A stretch of DNA of 64,000 nucleotides from CAVUQH01 sp963774445 (GTDB taxonomy: Bacteria; Myxococcota_A; Polyangia; Haliangiales; Haliangiaceae). The stretch covers positions 124,001-188,000 of the forward strand of contig CAVZFC010000031.1 in assembly GCA_963774445.1 (NCBI GenBank). The letters run 5' to 3'. The notes under the pieces are model-generated. The model did no database searches, was not told the DNA's origin, and saw nothing but the letters and a program-made list of their open reading frames with translations. The position numbers were made by a program, and so were the translations under genes. Shown in pieces: positions 18,929 to 30,148 of this stretch (the stretch's first letter is position 1; each line of letters opens with the position of its first letter).

Positions 18929-19407
18929 AGCAGCGCTTCCAGATCGACGTTGTACCGCTCGACGAGCTCGAAGAAGAGCTCGCTCGGACCAGCCGCGAGA
19001 TAGTCGACCAACAACACGCGGTTCTTGACGGGAGCCTTCATTGCCTTGGAGATGAGGACGTACTCGGCCCTCGCGACCCGCGCGGTGACCCACTTGCCTC
19101 GGAACAGGTCTACATACTCGGTCTCGGCCGGCATCCACGCCTCGTGCGCGATCGGATCCAGCTCTTTGCCGTAGGCGCGCAAGATGTCGATGAGCTTTCG
19201 CCTCACCTCGTCGTCACTCCAATCGGCGATCGCATCGACGTCGCGCGTGGCGGCGAGCGCAAGGCTGAGCTTTGCCTCGAAGAGAGCGCTCTGTCCGATG
19301 ATGCGAATCTCAACCGGCTGCATGATCGCCAGCCCCTCGCTCTGGTAGGCGAGGTTCTCGGCGGCCATCCACGCGTCGAGCGCTTCGAAGACAGGGACGA
19401 GCTTCAC
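18925..19407 (-). CDS. Nucleotidyltransferase-like protein (DUF6036-type)
   Basis: The 160-residue protein begins MKLVPVFEALDAWM and has a nucleotidyltransferase-like core: VEIRIIGQSALFEAKLSLAL followed by ATRDVDAIADW, in place of the usual GG/GS and DxD motifs. This arrangement fits the DUF6036/AbiEii-like group of minimal nucleotidyltransferases, often found in two-gene modules with a DNA-binding partner. The partner gene starts inside its stop codon. A second pair of similar general type lies at 60552-61350. Substrate and activity are not known. Confidence 0.6.
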   Translation of the reverse strand: MKLVPVFEALDAWMAAENLAYQSEGLAIMQPVEIRIIGQSALFEAKLSLALAATRDVDAIADWSDDEVRRKLIDILRAYGKELDPIAHEAWMPAETEYVDLFRGKWVTARVARAEYVLISKAMKAPVKNRVLLVDYLAAGPSELFFELVERYNVDLEALL

Positions 19408-19800
19408 CTAAAGAAGTATTACATAATTATAATTCCTGTGGTGCACATTATGGACCGGACCGCAGGTGGCCGTATGATCGAGGTTGCTCATCGCCTGCAC
19501 GGCGACGGCCAGGTTGCCGCCGTCCCAGCAGGAGTCGGAGGCCGGGGCGTGGCCGGCGTTGCCGCTGAGGTTGGCGTGGACGCAGTGGCGGCCGTCGGAC
19601 CACAGGTTGGCCATGCGGTTGCCGCGCACGGCCGCCACCATGTAGACGACGTTGGGCATGCGCTGGAAGGCGCGCATGAGCCGCTGCTCCTCCGGCGGAG
19701 ACAGCGGGCGCCTCTTGACGATCGCCAGCAGGCGCGCGGCGGTCGCTTGTGCCTCCTCGTGGATATCCTTCTGGTCCCCGGCAGTCAGCGGGGTCGACAC
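19408..19800 (-). pseudogene. Chimeric remnant with a piece of the DUF5916-type gene
   Basis: The open frame encodes 130 residues. The first half (MSTPLTAGDQKDIHEEAQAT, helical) is not recognised. The second half is a diverged copy of an internal segment of the barrel protein encoded at 20107-22759: AVRGNRMANLWSDG, CVHANLSGNAGHAPASDS and GNLAVAVQAMSNLD match RGNRTVNLW, RVRANLSGNGGIAPASDS and GNLDVAVQAMSNLD. The DNA similarity spans about 19470-19635 against 20665-20830. A stop arrives at once after this piece, so the frame is most simply a recombination relic, not a functional gene. Confidence 0.55.
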
Positions 19801-19847
19801 GCGGGTGGTGATGACAGCCGGCAGCTGATCGAGGAAAGGTCGGCGGC

Positions 19848-20084
19848 ATGGAAAATATGCCGCTGGTAGCCGTGGCGTTTTTTGCGTCGTTATTCTCCGC
19901 GCTCCTCGCGGGGGCCAAGGGGCGCGGCCCGCTCTTCTGGCTGGCGATCGCGTTCGTGCCGGCGGCGGCCGTCGACCTTTTGGTGCCTCTGGCCGGCTGG
20001 GTGAACTACGTGGTCGGGTTCGGGCTGCCGCTCGTTGCGTTGGTGGTGGTCCTCCTGATGCCGCCGGCGCAGACGGCGAAGTAG
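19848..20084 (+). CDS. Small two-helix membrane protein
   Basis: The gene encodes 78 residues with two or three hydrophobic segments (LVAVAFFASLFSALLAGA; FWLAIAFVPAAAVDLLV; YVVGFGLPLVALVVVLLM) and almost no soluble part. ATG 19848 follows GGAAAGG. It stands alone between a remnant and the convergent DUF5916-type gene. The function is unknown. Confidence 0.5.
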   Translation: MENMPLVAVAFFASLFSALLAGAKGRGPLFWLAIAFVPAAAVDLLVPLAGWVNYVVGFGLPLVALVVVLLMPPAQTAK

Positions 20085-20106
20085 CGCCGACGGTCGCGCG
20101 CCGCGG

Positions 20107-22759
20107 TCAAAGGCCCATCCACAGGGTGAGCTTGGCCAGGATGACGTGCTCGCCGGGGGCGGTGGCCAGGTTGGCGAAGTCGGTGCCGGGGCGGAAGCGG
20201 CCGTCGATGATCGAGTCGGCGCGGTTCTGGCTCCAGATGAGGAACAGGGTGGAGCCGGGCATGTACTCCCAGCGGACGACGACGTTGGAGCGGAGCTCGC
20301 GGACGTTGAAGTCGGGGCGGCTGAAGGCGTAGGTGGTGCCGTCGGCGCGGGCCACATCGATGATCTCGTCGCCGACCATCATCTGGTCGGCGGGCAGGAT
20401 CTGGTAGCGGTCGTCGTAGTGGGCGGCGCGGGGATCGACCGGCTCTTTGTACTCGCCGTAGCGGCCGGCGGCGACGAACGGTTGGGCGTAGACCTGGATG
20501 CTGAGGTCCGGCGACAGGGTGTAGCTGGCGCGGAAGGTCATGCCGGCGGTGGTCTGGTGGATGCGCGCCAGGACGTAGTGGGAGCTGCCGGCCTGGTCGA
20601 TGGCCTCCTCGACGTACTGGTTGTCGTCGATGCTGCGGTTGAAGAACGGTCCGGCGCTGAGGTCGAGGTTGCTCATCGCCTGCACGGCGACGTCGAGGTT
20701 GCCGCCGGCCCAGTACGAGTCGGACGCGGGGGCGATGCCTCCGTTGCCGCTCAGGTTGGCGCGGACGCGCTGGCGGCCGTCGGACCACAGACTGGTCCAC
20801 AGGTTGACGGTGCGGTTACCGCGCACGGCGGGGCCGCCGCGGAGGAGGCCGGTCTGCAGGCGATCCCAGTTGACGTTGACGCCGAGGGCGCCGCCCCAGT
20901 AGCTCTTCAGCATGGCGTTGGCGTTGACGTTGCCGCCGACGCTGGTCCACTCGCCGCCGTAGTCCAGCGAGTTCCAGGCGTTGTAGTTGACCGACCAGGT
21001 GTTGAAATGATCGCCCGGGTCGTTGTCATGGCGCTGGAGCCACAGCCAGTTGACCAGGTAGTCGGCGCCGCGCTGGAAGCCGAGGTCGTTGACCTCGAAG
21101 CCGGGGGTTCGCGTGTCGAAGCCGGTCGCCCAGCTCCAGTGCTTGCCGTTGCGGCCGATGTTGCCCAGCGCGGCGGCGCCCGACAGCCGCGTGCGCGTGG
21201 GGTCGTAGTGCAGGTAGTCGGCGTCGGGGCGCTGGTAGTAGCGTTGACTGGCGCGCTGGGTCTCGTCGATCGACTCGGCCGCGCCGGCGACGGTGCTGCT
21301 GGCCAGGCGCAGGTCGGCGGTCCAGCGGTCCCCGCCCCAGCGGTGCTGCAGGCGCAGGCCTCCGGTGTAGGCCGAGCGGTGCAGCCAGTCCATGTCGGTG
21401 CCGTCGAGGCGCCGGTTGACGGCGGTCACCGCGCCGCCGATGGTCGTCGCGCCGCCGTCGAAATCGCGCTGGATCTTGGCCACGGTGTAGCTGGTGAACG
21501 GCTCGATGACCGGGTTGATACGCGAGCCGTCGGGGGTCTGGACGACGGACGACTCCTGGCTGGTCAGCGCGTTCATCAGCCCGATCGACCAGCCGCCCGA
21601 GGTCTTGCCCGACAGCTTGGCCGCGCCCAGGATCCGGGTCTGCGGGTCTTCGACCACGTAGTCGCCGTAGTCGTAGCCGGTGCCGTGGGGCGGGGCGCCG
21701 ATGCGCCGCGAGTAGAACATCGTCTCGATCGAGCCATCGCCGTCGCCCTGGCCCAGGCTGAAGCGCAGGATGTCGGCGCCCTCGACGAAGAACGGCCGCT
21801 TCTCCTGGAAGAAGGTCTCCTGCGCGGTGAGGTTGACCTGCGATGGGTCGGCCTCTACCTGGCCGAAGTCGGGGTTGATGCTGGCCGACAGGGTCAGGTC
21901 GGTGGTCACTCCGTACTTGACGTCAACGCCGAACGAGCCCTGGCCGCTGACCGGGTCGGTGAACGGGTCGCCGTCTTGCACGCTGCTCACGCGTGCGCCG
22001 CCGACGACGTACGGCACGACCTCCAGACGCCGGGCCGGCGGAATCTTGCGGATGCCGCGCAGCTCGCCGAAGAGGCTGACGAACTGTGGCAAGTCGCGCG
22101 GCGCGGGGCTCCAGAAGTCGGTCTCGTTGGTGCGCTGGACGACGCGCGCGATCTGTAGCCCCCAGATCTGCTCCGGTTCGTCGGGAAAGCGAATTTGGCT
22201 GTAGGGGATACGGAACTCGGCGCTCCAGCCGTGGTCGTCAACGTGCACCCCCGACTCCCAGACGGCGTTCCAGCTGGCGTCCTCCTGGGTATCGTCGAAC
22301 ATGATGGTGTCGCGCTGTACGCCGGCGGCGTTGACGCCGAACACGAACGCGGTGCGCCGGTCGTGGTACGAGTCCACGCCGACGTTGATCCAGTCGGACG
22401 ACGACGCCTCGTCGCGGCGCGTCAGCAAGCCGCGGATCTTGTCCGGCTCGGGATCGCGGGCGTCGACCGCGACGTACAGCGCGTGGTCGTCGTAGGCGAC
22501 GCGGAAGCTGGTGTGGAATCGCGGCGGCGCGCCCTCGTTGGGCTCGCGCTGCCAGAACGAGCTGGTCGTCGGGGCGCTCTGCCAGGCGTCATCGTCGAGC
22601 ACGCCGTTGAACGGTGATCGGAGCAGAACGCCGCACCGCGTCGACGCTGCGTTCGATTGCCGGGCCTCCTCTGGCGGGGGAAGCCGGGGCAGGAGCGGCC
22701 GCTGCCGGGAACGCGGCGAACAGGAAAACCAGGGCGAGTAGCAGACGATTCGGGGACAC
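20107..22759 (-). CDS. Outer-membrane DUF5916-type protein with CBM9-like domain (one frameshift)
   Basis: The product is about 883 residues after correction. A GTG start at 22759 gives a clean signal peptide (PNRLLLALVFLFAAFPAAAA). A CBM9-like domain follows (GVLDDDAWQ, WINVGVDSYHD, WSAEFRIPYSQIRFP), then a DUF5916 region with the hallmark EVDPSQVNLTAQETFFQEKR-like stretch (read here as DPSQVNLTAQETFFQEKRPF) and a long beta-barrel C-terminus. The signal frame and body frame meet at 22606-22612, where GTTCAAC (sense) must be GTCAAC; removing one T gives ITVNGVLDD and a length divisible by three. Such proteins are probably outer-membrane proteins linked to carbohydrate or envelope functions; the ligand is unknown. 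An internal segment recurs in the remnant at 19408-19800. Confidence 0.8.
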
Positions 22760-22926
22760 GCAAACCTCGAACGGGAAGACGCCTTACAGCACAACCAGGT
22801 TGCACCCGAGCGCATTCCCGCAGGCAGGGAGTTGCTCTTCGCCCCCTTAGATCCACGAGCCGACGAACCGGTAGACAACGAATTTGCGCCGCCGGCCGTG
22901 CAGGGACGCAGCGAACGGGTCGTTGC

Positions 22927-24292
<1,366 letters not shown>

Positions 24293-24296
<4 letters not shown>

Positions 24297-25589
24297 GAGC
24301 TCCGTGCGCGGCGTCCCCGTCGAGCCAGGAGGAGCAGCGCCAGGGCGAACACCGCCCCCGCGCCAGCACCACCGGATGCCGCACAACCACCGCCCCCTCC
24401 ACCCATACCGGCATCGCCCTCGCCTGCGTCGGTCAGCGTCGCCGCATCGGGAGCGGCGGGGCTGGCGTCGGCAGCGGCGCCTGCATCGGGCGCACCCGGG
24501 CCGGCGTCGACGAAGTCACTGTTGGGGTACAAGGCGATCGAATTATAGACGAGGTTCCCCGAGACTACCTGCTTGCAGCTGGTCTCGGTGTGATAGCCGG
24601 AAAGCGACGCCGTGGCACAGGCCAGGCGCGGGCTGACGTTGGTGAAGTTGTAAAAGCCGTCCGAGCCGGTGGTCAGCTGGCGACCATCGTCGAGTTCTAC
24701 CAGGACTCCGGCCAGATTCTTTGTGTCGTCGAAGATGTCGCGCTCACGAACGAAGCCGACCAGCTGGCCCTTGGGCAGGGCGCCGAAGCGGACCCCCAGG
24801 TGGTTGGCGACCACCCGTTCGACGCCGTCGGACGGGCTGGAGACGATCCCTCCCTCGCCGGCGATGTACAGCACCGACGACCCACCGCCGTCGAGCATGA
24901 GCGCGTCGTGGGCGCCAATCCCGGCCAGCATCGAGCCCAGCTCGGAGGCGGTCATGCCCAGCGAGTCGAGCTGCCAGCCGTCGACCACCACCAGCATCAG
25001 CGTGTTGCCGCTGTCGCCCACGGCCACGGCGGTGCGCGGCGCGCGGGAACAGGGCATCGCCAGGGTGTCGCTGCAGTCGAACTTGGTCTGGGCAACCCCG
25101 GCGCGGACAATCATCGGCCGACCGCCGACCACGCCCTGAGTGCCGGCCGACAAATCGGCGGCGGCGACCACCTCCGACGGCGGCGAGATGCTGACGTGGC
25201 TGCGGTCACCGTTGCGGTCGAAGCGGAGGAAGCCGCTCAGGGCGTCGTCGGTTGAACCCGGTCCACAGCACCGCCTCGCCCATGGCCAGGCCGGCCGGGC
25301 GGAAGTCGGCGGGCGAGAATAGGTCGCCGTTGATCACCACCTGGGCGCCGGAGATCGCCGAGTATTCGGAGACCTTGTGGCCGCGGTCGCTCTCGGCGGT
25401 GGCGTGCAGGCTGATCTCGGTCAACGACAGGTTGACGATGACCACGTGGATGCGCGCCGGGATGGACGGGTCGGCATAGACCCGGTGCGTCACGCCGGTG
25501 TACGGCGTGGTCGACGACACCAGGTCGGCGGCCCGGGCGGAGCCGACCGAGGTCACGAGGATCCCGGCGGCGGCGAGGAACCTCAACAC
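24293..25589 (-). CDS. Phosphodiester glycosidase family protein with MYXO-CTERM anchor (one frameshift)
   Basis: GTG 25589 begins a signal peptide (FLAAAGILVTSVGSARA). A NAGPA-type domain (PF09992) follows: VVINGDLFSPADF, PRTAVAVGDSGNTLMLVVVD and the signature ALMLDGGGSSVLYI. Next comes a carboxypeptidase-regulatory-like domain (VLVELDDGRQLTTGSDGFYN), an Ala/Asp-rich linker and a C-terminal GGGGGCAASGG, hydrophobic helix and RRGRRARSS, a MYXO-CTERM-like sorting signal. The frame breaks at 25251-25257; removing one T from GTTCAAC gives WTGSTDDALSGFLRF and 431 codons. The product should be surface-anchored and may cleave glycosyl phosphodiesters. Its stop overlaps the start of the FHA activator gene. 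Confidence 0.85.
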
Positions 25590-25669
25590 CCCGGGATTCT
25601 ACCATCAGAGCCCGCCCCGGAACTGTCCGGAATCACGGGGACGGCGGTCGATTTTGCGGGCAGATGTGC

Positions 25670-27826
25670 CTACGGGACCGTGACGGTCCGGCCCTCTTGC
25701 ACCCGCACGGTGGCGGCCACGGCCTCGCCGGTGGTCGTGTCCTCGATGGTCAGCTTGTGGGTGCCGGGGGAAAAGGCGGCCTTGTCGGTCTTGTAGGTGT
25801 GCACCACCAGGCGGTGGCCGGCGGAGGCCTGGACCACGCCGACGCGAACGGACCGGCTGACCTCGTTGTTCTTGATGGTGATCTCCTCGCGCAGCCGCGC
25901 GTACGGGCGTCCGCTCACGATCTCGACCTTGTATTTGCCGTTCTTCAGCGGACAGTCGCGCATCGGCGCCCGCACGTGCCTGCAGGCCTTCACGCCGCGC
26001 ACGGTGATGGTCGCCTGTGGCAGATCGGGGACGGTCACCGTGAGGCCGCCGCCCTTTTGCAGCTTGGCGGTGATGGGTGCCGCGCGCTGGCTCGGCTCCA
26101 CGGTGATGTTGCGGTGGACCGGCTGGTAGCCGGGCAGCTTCAGGGTGAACTGTTGCGGCTGCCCCGCGGCGACCAAGAGCTCGTCGATTGGCGTCTTCCG
26201 CGCCTGCAGGGTGTCGTTGTGGATCACCGTGGCGCCCGGCGGATCGCTGGTGATGCGCACCGAGCCCCAGTTGGAGTCGATGGCCAGCGAGTGCGAGATG
26301 GCCAGCTGTCCGCCCGGGCCGGGCAGCGTGACCGAGCGCTTGCTGTCGACGTAGCCGGTCCGGCGGAAGGTCAGCTCGACCTCCTGGCTGGCCGGAAGCT
26401 GGTCGTAGTTGAACGGGGTGACGCCGATCTTCTGTCCGTCGTAGAACACCTCGGCGCCCGGCGGGTCGCTGTCGATCCGCGCCATCACCGCCTTGGGCGC
26501 GAGCGTCAGCTCGATGCGCGTGATCGTGCCTTTGGCCGGCTCGATGATCTTGGTGTCTGAGTTCCAGCCCTCTTTGCTGGCGCTGATGCGGTAGGCGCGT
26601 CCGGCGCGCAGGCCGTCCAGGAGCAGCGGGCCGCCGCTGGTGCTGCCGCGGGCGGCGCCGTCGACCTCGATGATGGCGCCCGCTGGCTCGGTCGAAACCT
26701 GCAGGTCGCCGGTCGGCTCGGCGACGAAGCGCGGGTAGGCGACCAGGCCGATGAGGGCCAGGAGCAGGACGATGGCCGCGCCCAGCGCCAGGGTGACGCC
26801 ACGCGAGGCGGGGCCGGGACTCTGTCGCCGCTCGACCGGATAGCTGGAGCCGGATGGGATCAGCTGGGACGGTCCGCCGACCAGTCGGCCGGACGGGTCG
26901 ATCTTTTCGTCGAAGAAGCCGAATCGCTTGAGCTGCACCTTGGGCGCGGTCAGATCGAACGTGCAGACGACCTCGGTGGCGACGCCGGGCAGCAGGTTGA
27001 ACAGGAACAGCGTGCTGGTGTTGGCCATGATGTACAGGCCCAGCCCGGCGCCCCCGGTCTTGCGGTCGATCTGCTGCTCGGCGTGCAGGCACTTGTGCAG
27101 GTATTTGAGGACCGTGTGTCGGTCCAGCGTGCCGAAGCTGTCGCGCACCGATAGGGTGAAGGTCTCGCCGTCGCACGAGTACTGCACGACCGCCTTCTGC
27201 TCCATACGCAGCGAGATGCGCGTCTTGGTCGGGATGTCGGCGAACATCTGCCTGCCCTCGGCGTCCACCGGGGCGTCGTACAGGGCGTTCATCAACATCT
27301 CGTCGAGCACCTGCTCGATCGACTCGCGATACTTGCGGCGCACGCCCATGTTCTTGGCGAACTCGGAGATTTGCGCGATGCAGACCGACTTCTCCTGGTA
27401 GTCGCCAACCAGCATCGAGTAGACGCGCGTGCCCCACGGCACCACCTTCTCCAGGCCGAAGATGTCGCCGTAAAGGACCCGGTAGACCATCGCCGACACC
27501 GACGCGGTGGTCAGCTCGTCGGCGATGAGGATGCCGGCGACCCGGTCGGAGGCCTGCATGGCGGCGACGGTGTCGACCAGGTTGCTCTTGGGCAGGACGG
27601 CGATCAGCTGGGCGTCCTCGTCCAGGCGACCGACGACGTCGGCCAGCGGGCCGGGGGCGGGGCCATCGAGGTAGAAGATGACGAGCGCGGCCTGGATCTT
27701 GCCCTTGGGTAGCGAGTCGAGCGACTCGTACGTCTCGACCGTGCCACCGGCGGCGCGGAGACCCAGCCCGAGACGCTTCGCGACCGACTTGTCCGCCGAG
27801 ATCGCGATGACGCGCCTGGCCAGCAT
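25670..27826 (-). CDS. Receiver-like / HATPase / PEGA-repeat membrane protein
   Basis: I prefer the start at 27826 (MLARRVIAISADKSVAKRL) to the codon 33 bp upstream because it opens directly into the first domain. Residues 1-110 resemble a degenerate receiver fold. Residues 150-310 resemble an anti-sigma/HATPase module (LDEMLMNALYDAPVD for the N-box, DSFG, GGAGLGLYIMAN for the G2 region). A membrane helix follows (about 365-385, VTLALGAAIVLLLALIGLVA), then at least three PEGA domains (TEPAGAIIEVDG, SDPPGAEVFYDGQKIG, SDPPGATVIHND) on the outside. It thus looks like a one-piece signalling protein with cytoplasmic regulatory and periplasmic PEGA parts. No phosphorylatable Asp is obvious in the receiver-like part. 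Confidence 0.75.
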   Translation of the reverse strand: MLARRVIAISADKSVAKRLGLGLRAAGGTVETYESLDSLPKGKIQAALVIFYLDGPAPGPLADVVGRLDEDAQLIAVLPKSNLVDTVAAMQASDRVAGILIADELTTASVSAMVYRVLYGDIFGLEKVVPWGTRVYSMLVGDYQEKSVCIAQISEFAKNMGVRRKYRESIEQVLDEMLMNALYDAPVDAEGRQMFADIPTKTRISLRMEQKAVVQYSCDGETFTLSVRDSFGTLDRHTVLKYLHKCLHAEQQIDRKTGGAGLGLYIMANTSTLFLFNLLPGVATEVVCTFDLTAPKVQLKRFGFFDEKIDPSGRLVGGPSQLIPSGSSYPVERRQSPGPASRGVTLALGAAIVLLLALIGLVAYPRFVAEPTGDLQVSTEPAGAIIEVDGAARGSTSGGPLLLDGLRAGRAYRISASKEGWNSDTKIIEPAKGTITRIELTLAPKAVMARIDSDPPGAEVFYDGQKIGVTPFNYDQLPASQEVELTFRRTGYVDSKRSVTLPGPGGQLAISHSLAIDSNWGSVRITSDPPGATVIHNDTLQARKTPIDELLVAAGQPQQFTLKLPGYQPVHRNITVEPSQRAAPITAKLQKGGGLTVTVPDLPQATITVRGVKACRHVRAPMRDCPLKNGKYKVEIVSGRPYARLREEITIKNNEVSRSVRVGVVQASAGHRLVVHTYKTDKAAFSPGTHKLTIEDTTTGEAVAATVRVQEGRTVTVP

Positions 27827-27914
27827 GCGCTTGCAATGTACCGTGGATCGCCGGCCCACACAAAATGCGGGCGGTTATTGCAGTGCTTCGATAAGCCCGG
27901 ACTACGGTCGAGCC

Positions 27915-29267
<1,353 letters not shown>

Positions 29268-29296
29268 GAGCGGCGCGATGGTACCATTCGCCGGCG

Positions 29297-30148
29297 TTGA
29301 GCACGGCGCGCGCAGTCCCTGACGAGTCGCCCGGGTCCGGCTGGCGCCGGCACGCCCGGCGCTACCGGCCGCTGGTCGGTGCCATCCCGGCGCTGCTGCT
29401 CGCGCTGGTGGCGATCTGGGAGGTCGTGGTGATCGCGCGGGCCGGCGCGGACGTGCCCAGCGACGGCGACTGGCAGCAGGCGTCGGCGGCTGTGCGCGCC
29501 CGCCACCGGGATGGGGATCTGATCCTCTTCGCCCCCGACTGGATCGACCCGGTCGGGCGCCTGCACCTGGGCGATCTGATCCCGGTGGCGATGGCCGGGC
29601 GGATGGACGCGGCCCGCTACGGGCGAATCTGGGAGCTGTCGGCCCGCGGCGCCCGGGCGCCCGAGACCCGCGGCCTGCATCCGAGCTGGCAGCACGCGTT
29701 CGGCGAGCTGGAGGTGCGGCTATTCGAGCGGACGCCGGCGGTGGTGCTGACCGACTTCGTCTCAGCGTTCGCCCCCGGGATGGCGCGCGGGCCGGCGGCG
29801 GTGTCGCTGCAGGAGGTCGGCTTTCAGCCCCATCGCTGCGTGCTGGCGCGGCCGCGGCCGGGCGGAACCGTCGAGGTCCGCTACCCGGCGGCGCGGCTGG
29901 GCGCGCAGCTGGTCGGCTACGTCGGGCTGGCCGACGTCTTCACCCGCCGGGACGACCGCGAGCCGGCCCGCCTCGAGGTCAGCGTCGCCGGCACGACGGT
30001 GGCCGACGTGATCGCGGGCAACGACGCCGGCTGGGTCCGCTTTCAGGCGGCGACCACGCCGGGCACCGCCGAGGTGGTCTTCCGCGCCAGCGCCGGGCCG
30101 AACGCCCGCAACCGCCTGGTCTGCTTTGCCGCGGAGGCGCGCCAGTGA
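29297..30148 (+). CDS. Membrane-anchored protein, companion of a glycosyltransferase
   Basis: The gene encodes 283 residues from a TTG start. One membrane helix lies near the N-terminus (about 25-47, LVGAIPALLLALVAIWEVVV), followed by a periplasmic domain (DGDLILFAPDWIDPVGRLHL, AARYGRIWELSARGARAP) and a beta-rich C-terminus (LEVSVAGTTVADVIAGND). It ends in a GTGA overlap with the next glycosyltransferase gene, so the two are translationally coupled. The pattern DLILFAPDW... followed by RIWEL occurs in proteins next to ArnT-like transferases, but I cannot assign a function. Confidence 0.6.
   Translation: MSTARAVPDESPGSGWRRHARRYRPLVGAIPALLLALVAIWEVVVIARAGADVPSDGDWQQASAAVRARHRDGDLILFAPDWIDPVGRLHLGDLIPVAMAGRMDAARYGRIWELSARGARAPETRGLHPSWQHAFGELEVRLFERTPAVVLTDFVSAFAPGMARGPAAVSLQEVGFQPHRCVLARPRPGGTVEVRYPAARLGAQLVGYVGLADVFTRRDDREPARLEVSVAGTTVADVIAGNDAGWVRFQAATTPGTAEVVFRASAGPNARNRLVCFAAEARQ

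Noticed and set aside
20146..22158. Long open frame antisense to the barrel gene
   Set aside because: It is a GC-bias shadow: Val/Gly/Ala/Arg-rich with no motif or signal, while the minus strand carries clear domains. Similar long shadows at 4304-5536 (minus) and 46158-48419 (minus) were rejected for the same reason.
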